Source: Rhodanobacter sp. B04
Lineage (GTDB): Bacteria; Pseudomonadota; Gammaproteobacteria; Xanthomonadales; Rhodanobacteraceae
Length of the DNA: 64,000 nucleotides
Assembly: GCF_002001125.1 (NCBI RefSeq)
Contig: NZ_MUNV01000006.1
Location: 372,001-436,000, forward strand
Direction of reading: 5' to 3'
This document shows positions 18,913 through 28,800 of this stretch, one piece after another. The notes beneath the pieces are model-generated. The model ran no database searches. It was not told the DNA's origin and worked only from the letters and a program-made list of their open reading frames with translations. How positions within the stretch are numbered: position 1 is the stretch's first letter; every line of letters begins with the position of its first letter. Both the position numbers and the translations under genes were made by a program.

Positions 18913-18942
18913 GAAGGGCGCCGCATGGCGCCCTTCCCTTTT
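18913..18942 (+). terminator. Rho-independent terminator
   Basis: GAAGGGCGCC / GGCGCCCTTC, a perfect 10-bp stem with a GCAT loop followed by CCTTTT, 36 bases after the stop of the exported protein gene. Confidence 0.9.
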
Positions 18943-19000
18943 GGGCGCGTAAACTGCGGCGGCTGTATTTCCTCCTCCTTGCCATGCTGGAGATCCCGTG

Positions 19001-19531
19001 ATGCGCCGTGTTTCCTGTCTGCTGGTATTGACCCTGCTGTGTGCCCTGGTGGCGCCGGCTTTCGCCGCCACGCCACAGGTGGGCGATGCCGCGCCGACCT
19101 TTCGACTGCAGGATCAGCACGGCCACTGGCATGCGCCTGCCGATTTCCACGGTCACTGGCTGGTGCTGTATTTCTATCCGAAGGACTTCACGCCCGGTTG
19201 CACCACCGAGGTGTGCACCTTCCGCGACGACATCGCCAAGCTGCGCAAGGCCGGCGCCGAAGTGGCGGGCATCAGCCTCGACGACGTGAAATCGCATGCC
19301 GGGTTCGCCGCGAAATACCACGTGCCGTTTCCGCTGTTGGCCGATGCCGATCGCAGCGTGGCTACCGAGTACGGAGTACTTACCGAACACCTCGGCATGC
19401 ATTACGCCAAGCGCACCACCTTCCTGATCGACCCGCAGGGCAAGATCGCCAAGGTCTATGTGGACGTCGATCCCGAGAAGAATTCCGCCCAGGTGATGAA
19501 CGACCTGGCTGCCTTGAAGGCGGCAGGCTGA
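19001..19531 (+). CDS. Periplasmic peroxiredoxin, BCP/PrxQ type
   Basis: Reduces peroxides using a thioredoxin-like partner. 176 residues including a signal peptide (LLVLTLLCALVAPAFAA). The catalytic motif KDFTPGCTTEVCTF holds the peroxidatic Cys and a second Cys five residues later, the PrxQ arrangement of an atypical 2-Cys enzyme. Export is unusual compared with cytosolic E. coli Bcp but known in xanthomonads. The ATG at 19001 follows a GTG at 18998. The stop overlaps the next start by one base, so the two are translationally coupled. Confidence 0.93.
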   Translation: MRRVSCLLVLTLLCALVAPAFAATPQVGDAAPTFRLQDQHGHWHAPADFHGHWLVLYFYPKDFTPGCTTEVCTFRDDIAKLRKAGAEVAGISLDDVKSHAGFAAKYHVPFPLLADADRSVATEYGVLTEHLGMHYAKRTTFLIDPQGKIAKVYVDVDPEKNSAQVMNDLAALKAAG

Positions 19532-19965
19532 TGCCGGTGGTTATCCGCGACCGGCCCGAGCAGCCGCCCGGGCTGGCCATTTGGCGCGTGCTGGTCTGGG
19601 CGATGCTGCTGCTCGCCGCGCTTGGCTGCGTGCAGTATGTGCGCCACGCACAGCAGGTCTGGAAGCAACTGCGGACGCTGGCACCGGCGGAGCCTCACGT
19701 GGTCACGACCTTGCACGACATGCTCGGCTGGGACATGGCCTACCTGTTGGCCGCGTTAGCGCTGATCGTGATCTGCGCCGGCTGCATCCTGCGCCAGGCC
19801 TGGGCACGGCCGTGCATGCGCGTGGCGGCCTTGCTGCTGGCGGTCGGCTTGGTGTTCAGCGCCACGTTGCTGCTGTTCAAGGGAGTCGCCGTGCCACTGC
19901 TGCTCTGGCTGAGCTGGCGGCTGGGGCAGCCGGCAGTATTGGCGCAATTTCGGCTGCATCGCTGA
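19531..19965 (+). CDS. Integral membrane protein of unknown function
   Basis: 144 residues with three or four membrane helices (about 17-38, 72-95, 100-120, 122-137). The ATG at 19531 shares one base with the peroxiredoxin stop codon, so it is probably in the same operon. No family recognised; a role linked to the peroxiredoxin (for example electron supply) is only a possibility, and no cysteine pair supports it. Confidence 0.8.
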   Translation: MPVVIRDRPEQPPGLAIWRVLVWAMLLLAALGCVQYVRHAQQVWKQLRTLAPAEPHVVTTLHDMLGWDMAYLLAALALIVICAGCILRQAWARPCMRVAALLLAVGLVFSATLLLFKGVAVPLLLWLSWRLGQPAVLAQFRLHR

Positions 19966-20050
19966 CGTTCAGACGACGGGTTGTCGAATGGCTGCTTGCA
20001 TCGGTGCTGGGCGCTAGACTGCTCGCCAGACTTACCAATAGGGGGCAGGG

Positions 20051-20902
20051 ATGAAACGCTTATTGCTGGGGTTGTTTTGCGTATTGTTGTCGGGCGCGAC
20101 GCTGGCTGCGGGACCCAATGCGGTGCGCAAGCGGGCACAGGCAAGCATGTTGGTTACCGGTTCGGTCGAAGTGGCGCCGGACGGCAGCGTCCGCGGATAT
20201 GCCATTGATCAACCAGACCAGCTCCCGCCTGTCGTCGTCGATCTTATCCGCAAGAATGTTCCAACCTGGACATTCGTGCCTGTTCTCGTTGATGGTCGGC
20301 CCGTGGCTGCAAAAGCGAAAATGAGCTTGCGCATGGTCGCCAAACGGATCGACGATCAGCATGAATCGATCGGTATCACCGGTGCCCAGTTTGGTCAGAA
20401 GGATGCCGACGCCGCAGAAGATATCAGCTACAAAAACCACCCTTCGCCACAGTATCCGGGTCTTTCATTGAGAGCACATGTTTCCGGCACCGTATACGTA
20501 TTGGCGCGTGTTGACCGGCAGGGGCAAGTGACAGATGTGGCGGCTGAGCAGGTCAACCTCGGGGTCTACGCCAGTGACAACGACATGGCCGCGTTCCGCA
20601 AGGATCTCGCCAAGGCTTCCCTGGCGGCGGTCAAACAGTGGACGTTCAATATACCCACTCGCGGTAAGGAGGCAGCACGCGATTTCTGGGTGGCGCGGAT
20701 ACCGATCAACTACAGTGTGGACGGTTACACTCCTGTCGCGAAATACGGTCAATGGCAAGCCTATATACCTGGTCCAACCGAGTTCGTGCCATGGGCGCAT
20801 AAAGATCAGCTGCTCGCGGGGAGTGCCGATGCCACCCCTGACGGGTCGATCCAGCAGATCGGACAGGGCCTGCATCTGACGACGCAACTCGGTGGCACCT
20901 GA
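20051..20902 (+). CDS. Exported protein with TonB-C-like domain
   Basis: 283 residues with an N-terminal signal peptide (LLLGLFCVLLSGATLA). The middle segment SPQYPGLSLRAHVSGTVYVLARVDRQGQVTDV follows the P-x-YP...G-x-V...V-x-x-x-G-x-V pattern of TonB C-terminal domains, but there is no membrane-anchor/proline-rich region, so it is not a classical TonB. The first half may be a second, divergent copy of the same fold. Periplasmic role unknown. RBS GGGGGCAGGG precedes the ATG. The following 125 bases hold nothing recognisable. Confidence 0.75.
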   Translation: MKRLLLGLFCVLLSGATLAAGPNAVRKRAQASMLVTGSVEVAPDGSVRGYAIDQPDQLPPVVVDLIRKNVPTWTFVPVLVDGRPVAAKAKMSLRMVAKRIDDQHESIGITGAQFGQKDADAAEDISYKNHPSPQYPGLSLRAHVSGTVYVLARVDRQGQVTDVAAEQVNLGVYASDNDMAAFRKDLAKASLAAVKQWTFNIPTRGKEAARDFWVARIPINYSVDGYTPVAKYGQWQAYIPGPTEFVPWAHKDQLLAGSADATPDGSIQQIGQGLHLTTQLGGT

Positions 20903-21028
20903 TGTTGGAGTCAATGGACTAAAACAGCCGCGTACCTGCAGAGATGCTGTTGGCCGGTTTGCCGCATTCAGCATGTGTTGCTGAACGCCAAGGTATCGCT
21001 TGGCTGACATCTCTCGGGAGTTCATTCG

Positions 21029-21790
21029 ATGCGCATGCCTTGCGTGATTGCCGTCCTCGGCGCTGGACTGGCTATGTCGGCGCCATCTCCTCATGGACAG
21101 GAGTTGGCAACCACCTGCCATGCCAGCAGCAGTTACGACGTCACGTTGAAAGCGGACAGCCTGTTGTTCGATCGTCCGTCGCCGGCGCCGTTCCACGTCG
21201 AGCTGCAGCAGGGCGCATTGCGTACTGATGGCGCCGCTGTGGCCTTGAATGCGGAAGATCAGGATCGGCTGGCGTTGTTCGAACGGGAACTGCGTGCGCT
21301 GGCGCCGCGGGTGCGCGCCGTCGCGCGGAATGGGGTGGATATGGCGGTGCATGCGGTTCGCGCCGAGACCGCCGGCCTGGGCCTGAGCGACGATACGCGC
21401 GCCGAATTCGACCGCCGACTCGATGCCCACGCCAGCGAACTCAAGCAGCGTATCGCGGACAGCCGCAGCACCCACGACTGGCAGGGCGATGCGGCCAACC
21501 AGACCATGAACCAGATGGCGACCGACCTGGTGCCGCTGCTGGCGGCGGATCTTGGCCAGCAGGCGATCAACGCGGCACTGAATGGCGACTTGCAAGCCGC
21601 CGCCAGTCTGCGTGATCGCGCCACGACGATTGCCGCCGACCTGCAGCCACGCCTGCAACAGCGGCTGCAGGCGGCATTGCGCCCGCAAGTTGCGGCATTG
21701 TGCCCGTCGATCCAGCGGCTGGCCGAGTTGCAGCAGGGCGTACGCGGCAGCAATGGCCGCCCACTGAACCTGTTGCAGATCGATCCCTGA
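21029..21790 (+). CDS. DUF2884 (YggN-like) periplasmic protein
   Basis: 253 residues with a signal peptide and cleavage near SAPSPHG/QEL. The mature part contains ATTCHASSSYDVTLKADSLLFDR and a long helical C-terminus, the pattern of the E. coli YggN/DUF2884 family of unknown function. One cysteine pair (Cys near 31 and near 231) may be bridged. The ATG at 21029 is preceded by GGGAG at moderate distance. Confidence 0.85.
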   Translation: MRMPCVIAVLGAGLAMSAPSPHGQELATTCHASSSYDVTLKADSLLFDRPSPAPFHVELQQGALRTDGAAVALNAEDQDRLALFERELRALAPRVRAVARNGVDMAVHAVRAETAGLGLSDDTRAEFDRRLDAHASELKQRIADSRSTHDWQGDAANQTMNQMATDLVPLLAADLGQQAINAALNGDLQAAASLRDRATTIAADLQPRLQQRLQAALRPQVAALCPSIQRLAELQQGVRGSNGRPLNLLQIDP

Positions 21791-21925
21791 GCAGGCCGCC
21801 GGGCCCGGCACAGCCCGCTGCCGGCCGACTGCCATCGGGCGAGTTGCCCCGGATTAATCTCCCGCTAAGTCACCGAGGACGACGATGGCGCCGTGATCCA
21901 TCCTTCGTCCAGCCAGGAGGCGGCC

Positions 21926-22357
21926 GTGCCGCCACGTTCCCCCCAAGCCATCTGCCATGACCTGGTCCGGCGCAGCATCGATCTGCAGCGGCTGTATCGG
22001 CATGCGGCGGCTGCCTGCGAACCGGGCTTGCGGATGGTGCTGGGCGAGAATGCACACACGTTGGGCGTGTTGATCGCCGACCTGCAGCGTGCCAACGACA
22101 GCATGTTGCAGCAGCGCGGCAGTTGGCGTGGTACGGTGCATCGGCATGTCGCTGGATGCCTGGTGCGCACTGCCGCGCGTCGCGACCATGCCTGGATCCG
22201 CGTGCTGGCACACCACGAGAGTGCGCTGCTGCAGGCGTTCGAACGGGCGATTGCCGTGGTGCCGGCGGAGTCTGCCCGGGTCCTGCATCGCCAGCTGCCC
22301 CGCTTGCGCGGCATTCACCTGGATATGCACAACCTGGTCGGCAGCGCCCGTTACTGA
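21926..22357 (+). CDS. Small helical protein resembling DUF2383/PA2169-type four-helix bundles
   Basis: 143 residues, wholly helical, no signal or membrane segment. Length and the spacing of His/Glu in the helices (HAWIRVLAHHESALLQAFERA) resemble DUF2383 (PA2169) ferritin-like bundles, but the match is weak. The GTG at 21926 is chosen because AGGAGG lies at 21915-21920; the open frame extends to a GTG at 21893 without a ribosome-binding site. Just upstream of the DUF924 gene (8-base gap). Confidence 0.65.
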   Translation: MPPRSPQAICHDLVRRSIDLQRLYRHAAAACEPGLRMVLGENAHTLGVLIADLQRANDSMLQQRGSWRGTVHRHVAGCLVRTAARRDHAWIRVLAHHESALLQAFERAIAVVPAESARVLHRQLPRLRGIHLDMHNLVGSARY

Positions 22358-22364
22358 CGGCACG

Positions 22365-22943
22365 ATGATGTCCACAACTGCACGGGATGTGCTTGATTTC
22401 TGGTTTGCCGAAGCGAACATGGAGCACTGGTTCGATGCCGACACGGCATTCGATGAGAAGGTTCGCGGGCGCCTTGGCCATGCGTTAGATCCTGCGGCCG
22501 CCGGGCAGCTGGATGACTGGGCGGTCACACCAGCGGGTTGGCTGGCGTTGCTGATCCTGCTCGATCAGTGTCCGCGCGACCTGTACCGCGGCGAGCCGCG
22601 TGCCTGGGCGCAGGACGTCAAGGCTCAGCGCTTGGTGCTGTCGGGTCTGCTCCGTGGTGACGATCGGCGGTTGCCGCCACTGCAGCGCGTATTCGCCTAC
22701 ATGCCGCTGGAACACGCTGAAAACATGGAGCTGCAGCAGCGCTCGGTGGAACAGTTCGAGGCGTTGTGCGCCGAGGTTCCGCTGGAGCAGCGCGAACGCT
22801 TCGACGGGTTTCTCGATTATGCTCGACGGCATCGCGAGGTGATCGCGCGCTTCGGCCGCTTTCCGCATCGCAATGCCGCCTTGGGTCGTGGCAGCACGCC
22901 GGAAGAAGTGCTCTACCTGGCCCAGCCGGACGCCGGTTTTTGA
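22365..22943 (+). CDS. DUF924 family protein
   Basis: 192 residues, cytosolic and helical (TPR-like fold in known structures). Hallmarks: VLDFWF near the start, LILLDQCPRDLYRG, AYMPLEHAENMELQQRSVEQF and RFGRFPHRNAALGR. Function unknown in the family. Two ATGs at 22365 and 22368; either is possible. Preceded by the small helical protein gene and followed, after 29 bases, by the first DUF2845 gene. Confidence 0.92.
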   Translation: MMSTTARDVLDFWFAEANMEHWFDADTAFDEKVRGRLGHALDPAAAGQLDDWAVTPAGWLALLILLDQCPRDLYRGEPRAWAQDVKAQRLVLSGLLRGDDRRLPPLQRVFAYMPLEHAENMELQQRSVEQFEALCAEVPLEQRERFDGFLDYARRHREVIARFGRFPHRNAALGRGSTPEEVLYLAQPDAGF

Positions 22944-22972
22944 AACGCATTCATCGTACGAAGGAGAGTGCC

Positions 22973-23257
22973 ATGCGTCGTCTGTTGTTGATACCGTTGC
23001 TGGCTTTGAGTCTGAGTGTCTGCGCGAGCGAGACCCTGCGTGTCGGCCAGCGCGTGCTGGCGGTGGGGGATACCGCGGCGCGCACGCTCGATCTGCTGGG
23101 CACGCCGGCCTACAAGGAGCCGGTAGAGAACGAGTTCGGCGCGTTTCTCGGTGAGCGCTGGCAATTCAGCCGCGAGGACGGTCACGTGATCACGGTGACG
23201 ATCATCGCCGGCAAGGTTTCCGCGATCGAGGACCGCCTCGATGAGCGTCAGGGCTGA
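22973..23257 (+). CDS. DUF2845 secreted protein, copy 1
   Basis: 94 residues: signal peptide (LLLIPLLALSLSVCAS), then a compact domain with ETLRVGQRVLAVGD, RTLDLLGTPAYKEP and GHVITVTIIAGKVSAIEDRL. This matches DUF2845, a periplasmic SmpA/OmlA-like fold. AAGGAG lies seven bases before the ATG. The next gene is a paralogue. Confidence 0.88.
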   Translation: MRRLLLIPLLALSLSVCASETLRVGQRVLAVGDTAARTLDLLGTPAYKEPVENEFGAFLGERWQFSREDGHVITVTIIAGKVSAIEDRLDERQG

Positions 23258-23339
23258 ACCGGTGCCATCGCCGCGGTAAGGATTGCCGGATCTCATCGGG
23301 CGGATTTCATCAGGATTCCATCGGACCAGGGAGCAGGTC

Positions 23340-23657
23340 ATGCACATTCGTCTCGTCGTTGCCTTGTTCGTGTTCAGCGCCGCCGTACAGGCATCCAGCA
23401 CCTTGCGCGTAGGTAGCCAGGTGCTCGCCGCCGGTGACAGCCGCGAACGTGTCACTGAGCTGTTGGGCAAGCCATCGTCAAAATCGCACAAGCGCAGTTC
23501 GCCTGGTCGCAGCAGTCGTGGCGGCGGTCGCGGCGGTGTTCGCGTGGTGAGCAAGGACAAGGGTGGCGAGCAATGGCGTTACCGTCGCGACGGCCATGTC
23601 ACCGTGGTGACCTTCGCCGATGGGCGGGTCAGCGATATCCAGGATGAGCGGCTCTGA
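23340..23657 (+). CDS. DUF2845 secreted protein, copy 2, with Arg/Gly/Ser-rich insertion
   Basis: 105 residues: signal peptide, then STLRVGSQVLAAGDSRERVTELLGKP, which aligns with copy 1. Where copy 1 has a short linker, this protein carries a strongly basic Ser/Arg/Gly stretch (about residues 46-70, including GRSSRGGGRGG) before GHVTVVTFADGRVSDIQDERL. Tandem duplicate of the preceding gene, 82 bases downstream. The ATG at 23340 follows CAGGGAGCAGGTC. Confidence 0.86.
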   Translation: MHIRLVVALFVFSAAVQASSTLRVGSQVLAAGDSRERVTELLGKPSSKSHKRSSPGRSSRGGGRGGVRVVSKDKGGEQWRYRRDGHVTVVTFADGRVSDIQDERL

Positions 23658-23722
23658 CCTGATCGCGTGACCGTGGCCGGGCCGTCATGCGATAAAGGCG
23701 AAAATCCGCCGGAGGTCGCCGC

Positions 23723-24949
23723 GTGAGCCTTTCCTCGTCAGCCGATCCTGGCCGCCCGATGCGACGTGGCTTGCTGCGCACGCGCCACGCCGGTGGCCAC
23801 AGCCAGGTCACCAATATCGAGCTGTTCTTCGATCTGGTGTTCGTCTACGCGGTGACCCAGCTGTCACACACGTTGCTGCATGGCCTGAATACGACGGGTG
23901 CGCTGCAGGTGCTGCTGCTGTTCCTGGCGGTTTGGTGGGTCTGGGTGTTCACCAGTTGGGTCACCAACTGGCTGGATCCGGAACGCCCGCTGGTGCGGCT
24001 GTTGCTGCTGGCGCTGATGCTGGCCGGACTGCTGCTGTCGATCGCGCTGCCCGAAGCGTTCGGCGCACGCGGCTTGCTGTTCGCCGGCGCCTACGTGTTC
24101 ATGCAGGTGGGGCGCACGCTGTTCATGCTGTGGGCGCTGGGCGACGCCGCGCCGGCGAACACGCGCAACTTCCAGCGCATCACGGTCTGGCTCGCCATAT
24201 CCGGTGCGTTGTGGCTGGCGGGCGGATGGCTGGACGGCCAGTGGCGCTGGAGGTTGTGGATGGCCGCCTTGATGCTGGAATACCTCGGGCCGGCGCTGGC
24301 CTTCCCGGTGCCGGGCCTGGGAAGGTCGAGCACGACCGACTGGGATATCGACGGCGGCCACCTGGCCGAGCGCTGCAGCCAGTTCGTGATCATCGCGCTG
24401 GGCGAGTCGGTGCTGGTGACCGGCTCGAGCTTTGCCGACACCTTGGCGCAACCGCATGCGCTGCTCGCGTTCGTCAGCGCCTTCGTCGGCAGTGTGGCGA
24501 TGTGGTGGATCTATTTCGATCTGGGGGCCGAGCGTGGCAGCCGGGCGATCCGCCAATCGGCCGACCCGGGACGCACGGCGCGGGTCGCCTATACCTACCT
24601 GCATCTGCTGATCGTCGCCGGCATCATCGTCAGCGCGGTGGCGGACGAACTGACCCTGCGCGATGCATCGCAACGCGTCGACACGATCGGCGGCGCCGTG
24701 CTGCTGGGTGGCCCGGCGCTGTACCTGTGCGGCAACGCGTGGTTCAAGAAGACGGCGAACAGCACCAACCTGCCGCTGTCGCATCTGATCGGCCTCGGCT
24801 TGCTGGCGATCCTGGCGTCGACCCTTGCGCACTGGTCGGTGGCATCGCTGGGCATGGCGACGACGGCCGTGCTGGTGCTGGTGGCGCTGTGGGAGGTGTG
24901 TTCATTGCGCTCGGTGCGCCAGGCGCTGCGTGGGCCGGCCACGCACTGA
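23723..24949 (+). CDS. ltrA: Low temperature requirement protein A family membrane protein
   Basis: 408 residues with about ten to eleven membrane helices. The N-terminal signature NIELFFDLVFVYAVTQLSH and WVFTSWVTNWLDPE are typical of LtrA. The family name comes from Listeria; its molecular role is unknown. The GTG at 23723 has GGAGG seven bases upstream. Confidence 0.93.
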   Translation: MSLSSSADPGRPMRRGLLRTRHAGGHSQVTNIELFFDLVFVYAVTQLSHTLLHGLNTTGALQVLLLFLAVWWVWVFTSWVTNWLDPERPLVRLLLLALMLAGLLLSIALPEAFGARGLLFAGAYVFMQVGRTLFMLWALGDAAPANTRNFQRITVWLAISGALWLAGGWLDGQWRWRLWMAALMLEYLGPALAFPVPGLGRSSTTDWDIDGGHLAERCSQFVIIALGESVLVTGSSFADTLAQPHALLAFVSAFVGSVAMWWIYFDLGAERGSRAIRQSADPGRTARVAYTYLHLLIVAGIIVSAVADELTLRDASQRVDTIGGAVLLGGPALYLCGNAWFKKTANSTNLPLSHLIGLGLLAILASTLAHWSVASLGMATTAVLVLVALWEVCSLRSVRQALRGPATH

Positions 24950-25027
24950 TCCAAGCGCGGCTCCGCCGCTGAATTCTTCATGGCAGGTTTGCTAGGCTGG
25001 CGCCGGTTTTTCTGCGAGCCGCCAACC

Positions 25028-25876
25028 ATGCACGATTTTCTGGAACGCCTACTCGGCCACGATCTTGCCGAAGCCGCCATCACGAACGGACTGCACCTGC
25101 TGGAAGCCATGCTGATTCTTTTGCTGGGCATCTGGCTGGCCGCACGGCTGGCCAATGTCATGCAGCGGGCACTGCAGCGCGCGCGAGTGGACACCACGCT
25201 GAGCGGCTTTCTGCGCAACCTGATCTATGGCGTGCTGGTGGCGGTGCTGATCGTGATGGCATTGACCCAGGCCGGCATACCTTCAGCGCCCCTCGTCGCC
25301 GCCCTCGGTACGGCCGGGCTGGCGGTCGGGCTGGCGCTGCAGGGCTCGCTGAGCAATCTGGCCTGGGGCGTGCTGCTCGTCGTGTTCCAGCCTTTCCGTG
25401 TCGGTGACTACGTGATCGTCGGTGGCATCGAGGGCACGGTGCAGACCATCAACCTGATGCATACGCTGCTGATCCTTCCGGACAACCGCGAGGCGATCGT
25501 GCCGAACGCGAAAATCGGCGGTGACGCCATCCTCAATTTCAATCGCCGCGGCACGCGACGCTTCGAGTTGAAGTTCGGCGTCAGCCATCGCGACGACATC
25601 GACAAGGTGATGGCCGCCATCACGCGGCTGTTCGAAGCCGATGCGCGGATCTTGAAGGACCCGCCGCCGGGCGTATCGATCGCCAGCCTGGCCGGCGAGA
25701 CGGTGAACCTGGCGGTGCGCGGCTGGACGCGCGTCAGCGACAGCACGGGAGCCCAGGCCGACCTGCTGCGCGCGATCAAGCAACGGATCGATGCGCAGGA
25801 GATCGGCATACCGACCCCGCCGCTGGATATCCGCCTGGTCCAGGGCGTGGTTCCGCCTGTACCGAAACCGGACTGA
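25028..25876 (+). CDS. Small-conductance mechanosensitive channel, MscS family
   Basis: 282 residues, the size of minimal MscS. Three membrane helices (about 18-40, 58-80, 85-107), with the pore-lining TM3 rich in Gly/Ala (GTAGLAVGLALQGSLSNLAWG), then the cytosolic beta domain beginning FQPFRVGDYVIVGGIEGTVQ and PNAKIGGDAI. Releases solutes under hypo-osmotic shock. The ATG at 25028 (MHDFLERLLG) fits family N-termini better than the ATG at 24980. Convergent with the ABC-peptidase gene, 7 bases apart. Confidence 0.95.
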   Translation: MHDFLERLLGHDLAEAAITNGLHLLEAMLILLLGIWLAARLANVMQRALQRARVDTTLSGFLRNLIYGVLVAVLIVMALTQAGIPSAPLVAALGTAGLAVGLALQGSLSNLAWGVLLVVFQPFRVGDYVIVGGIEGTVQTINLMHTLLILPDNREAIVPNAKIGGDAILNFNRRGTRRFELKFGVSHRDDIDKVMAAITRLFEADARILKDPPPGVSIASLAGETVNLAVRGWTRVSDSTGAQADLLRAIKQRIDAQEIGIPTPPLDIRLVQGVVPPVPKPD

Positions 25877-25883
25877 GCTGCCG

Positions 25884-28800
25884 CTACTGCAACGTCACCG
25901 GTCGCCGGTTGTCGCTGGAGACGCGGTCGATCAGTTCGTTGTACGGATCGATGCCGGCGTCGAACGGCTTGCCGTCGACGGTCACGGTGATCGTGCTGTC
26001 GCCGTTCGCCACCATCTGCTTCTTCAGGTACAGCGGCTTGCCGTCCTTGCCGTCGGCTGGTGCAGCGAACACGCCGATATCGATCGGGATGTCCGGCACG
26101 GCATCGGTTTCCTTGCCGGTGCCGTCGACATAGACCTTGCCCGCGTGCACCTTCATGGTCACTTCGTACTTGCCGTCCGGCAGCTTCTTCGCGGTCGCCT
26201 CGGTCATGCGGTTGTCGAACAGGGTGATCTTCCAGAAGAAGTCATCCAGCAGGGGTTGCCACTTCGGGCCGGCGGCCTTGGCCAGGGCATCCATGAACTC
26301 CTGCGAGGTGGTGTAGGGCGGTTGCTGGAAACCCTTGTCGATCAGGAACTGCTTGAGCATCGCGTCCAGCGTGTTTTCGCCGATGTAATCCTGCAGCGCG
26401 TAGAACACCAGCGAGCCTTTGCGATAGTGGATGTATTGCTGGTTCTCCACCTTCGCCAGCGGTTCCTCGGCCAGCTTCTCGGTGGCGCGACCCACCAGAT
26501 AATTGTCCAGTTCGTACTTCAGGAACTTGTGCATCTGGTCGGCGCCGTACTTCTGCTTCATCACCATCAGCGCGGAGTACTGCGCCAGCGACTCGCTGAG
26601 CATGGTCGAGCCCTGCATGTTCGCGCCGATCACCCGGTGCGCCCACCACTGGTGCGCTACTTCGTGGGCGGTGACGTAGTAGACGTAGTCGATCTTCGAC
26701 TTGTCGCGCAGGTCGGCGATGAAGCCGATCGATTCGGAGAACGGGATCGTGTTCGCGAACGACTGCGCGAAGGCGGCGTAGTTCGGGAATTCCAGGATGC
26801 GCAGCTGGTGGAACTGGTATGGCGTGTAGTTGGCGTCGTAATAATCCAGCGCATCCTTGGCGCCCTGGATCATCCGGTCCACGTTCCAGGCGTGCGCCGG
26901 GTTGTAGTACACCGACACATCCACGCCCTTCCACGTCTCGTGCTTCACCGCATAGCGCGCCGACAGATACGCGAAGAACGGCAGCATCGGCTGGTCCATG
27001 CCGTCCTGGGTCATCGTGTAGTGGAAATAGCGCCGTCCGTTCGCGGTCCACTCCTTCTGCAGATAGCCTGGCGCCACCGCAATCTGGTCCGCGGCGGTGG
27101 AGACGGTGGTGTCGAAGCTGATCCAGTCCGCGTCGTTGCTGAGGTAGGTGTTGGCACGCGCCTTCTCGTCGTCGAGTTTGGGCATCCGCGCTGCCTCGCC
27201 CTTCAGGCCGTACTTGCGGCGGTCGTTGCGGTCGGTGATCTGCGCCTGCGTCTGGTAGCCGAACTGCGGCAGCACACCGCTGTTGAAGAAAGTGCCGTTG
27301 TAGGCGAGGAAGGTTCCATCCGGGCTGTTGGTGAAGCCCTTCGGGGCGTATTCCAGGTCGAAGCCGAAGTCCATCGACGCGCCCGGCGCCAGCGGCGTCT
27401 TCAGCTTGTAGATGGTGTAACCGAGATCCTTGTCCGCATCCACCGTGTCGTGCGGCGCGAAATCCAGCGACTTCAGCCTGAAGCCGTCGGTGTAGTTCAC
27501 GTGCAGCTCGCTGATCGCGGTGTCGTGCTTGTTGACCAGCGTGTAGTGCCCGTGGATCTCCAGCCTGCGCTGGTAGGGATAGATGTCGACATCCGCCTTC
27601 ACCGCCGTGATGCGCGGCTGCGGCAGATCCTTGTACTTCGCGTATTTCTTTTCGTAGTCGGCGCGTTGTTTCAGCTTGTCGCCGCTGCTCAGGTAATGAT
27701 TGAGCACGTTGGTGTTGTAGTAGATCCACGCGCCGCTGCCGACGAAGGCAAGCAGGCCGAGTGCCATGGCGATCTTTGCCGGTGCATGCAGTCGTGCCCG
27801 TGCCTCGCGTAGTCGTTCATCCCATGCCTGGCCGGTGCCGCGCACCCAGAACAGCGCGGCCAGCACCAGCAGGACCACGGCACAACTTGCCCAGTAGAAA
27901 TCGAACCACAGCGCGGCCTTGAGGAAATGACCGAAGCCGTTCATGTCCGAGTACGGCGTGGAAGGCACGCTGCCGTAGTTGTACAGATTCTGTTCCCAGT
28001 GCAGCAGGCCGAAGCCGATCTGGCAGACGAACCAGACGATGGTCAGCAGGTAGCCGAGGAACTTGTTGTTCGACAACACCTGCAGGAACAGCGCCAGCGC
28101 GGCCAGCAGTGCGAACGGGACCGTATCCAGCGCCAGCGTCTCCAGATAAAGGCCGAGCTCCAGATGGGTGTAGCCATGCGCAAGCTGCCAGCCGATGCCG
28201 ACCAGCGAGCCGGCCAGTTGAAACACCATGATCACCGCCAGCAGGGCACCGAGCTTGGCAGTCGGCGGAATCCAGTCCGGCAGCGGAAATGCATCGGTGA
28301 CCTCGGCCGAGCGTTGACTGCGCTCGCGCCACACCAGTTCGCCGGCATAGAAAGTGATGATGATGAACAGCAGCCACTGGAAGCTGCCGCGTATACCTTC
28401 CAGCACCTGATGCGTGACGGGCCAGGTCGCGGTGCCATAGATCTGTCCCGACAGCATCAGCGCGCCGAACAGGTTCGCCAGCCCCAGCGCCAGCATGATC
28501 AGAAACGGTACGCCGCGAAGCACGCCCAACGTGTCGAAGCCGAACTGGGTGCGCAGCTGCAGCAGGTGCGCGCGCAGATTGTCGGCCAGATGCACCTTGG
28601 GCAGGGTCAGCGCGGCATGGCCGGCCTGCGGGCGCAGCATCGGCGGTTCCGCGCGTTTCTTGCGTCGCGGCAGCTGCAGGCCTTCACGGTTTGGTCGGAA
28701 CAGCGCGAACGTGGCGACGAACATGGCCAGGCTGACGCCGATCCACAGCAAACGATTGAACAGCAGCACGCCGGTCAGTGCTGGCAGTTCATGATTGGAC

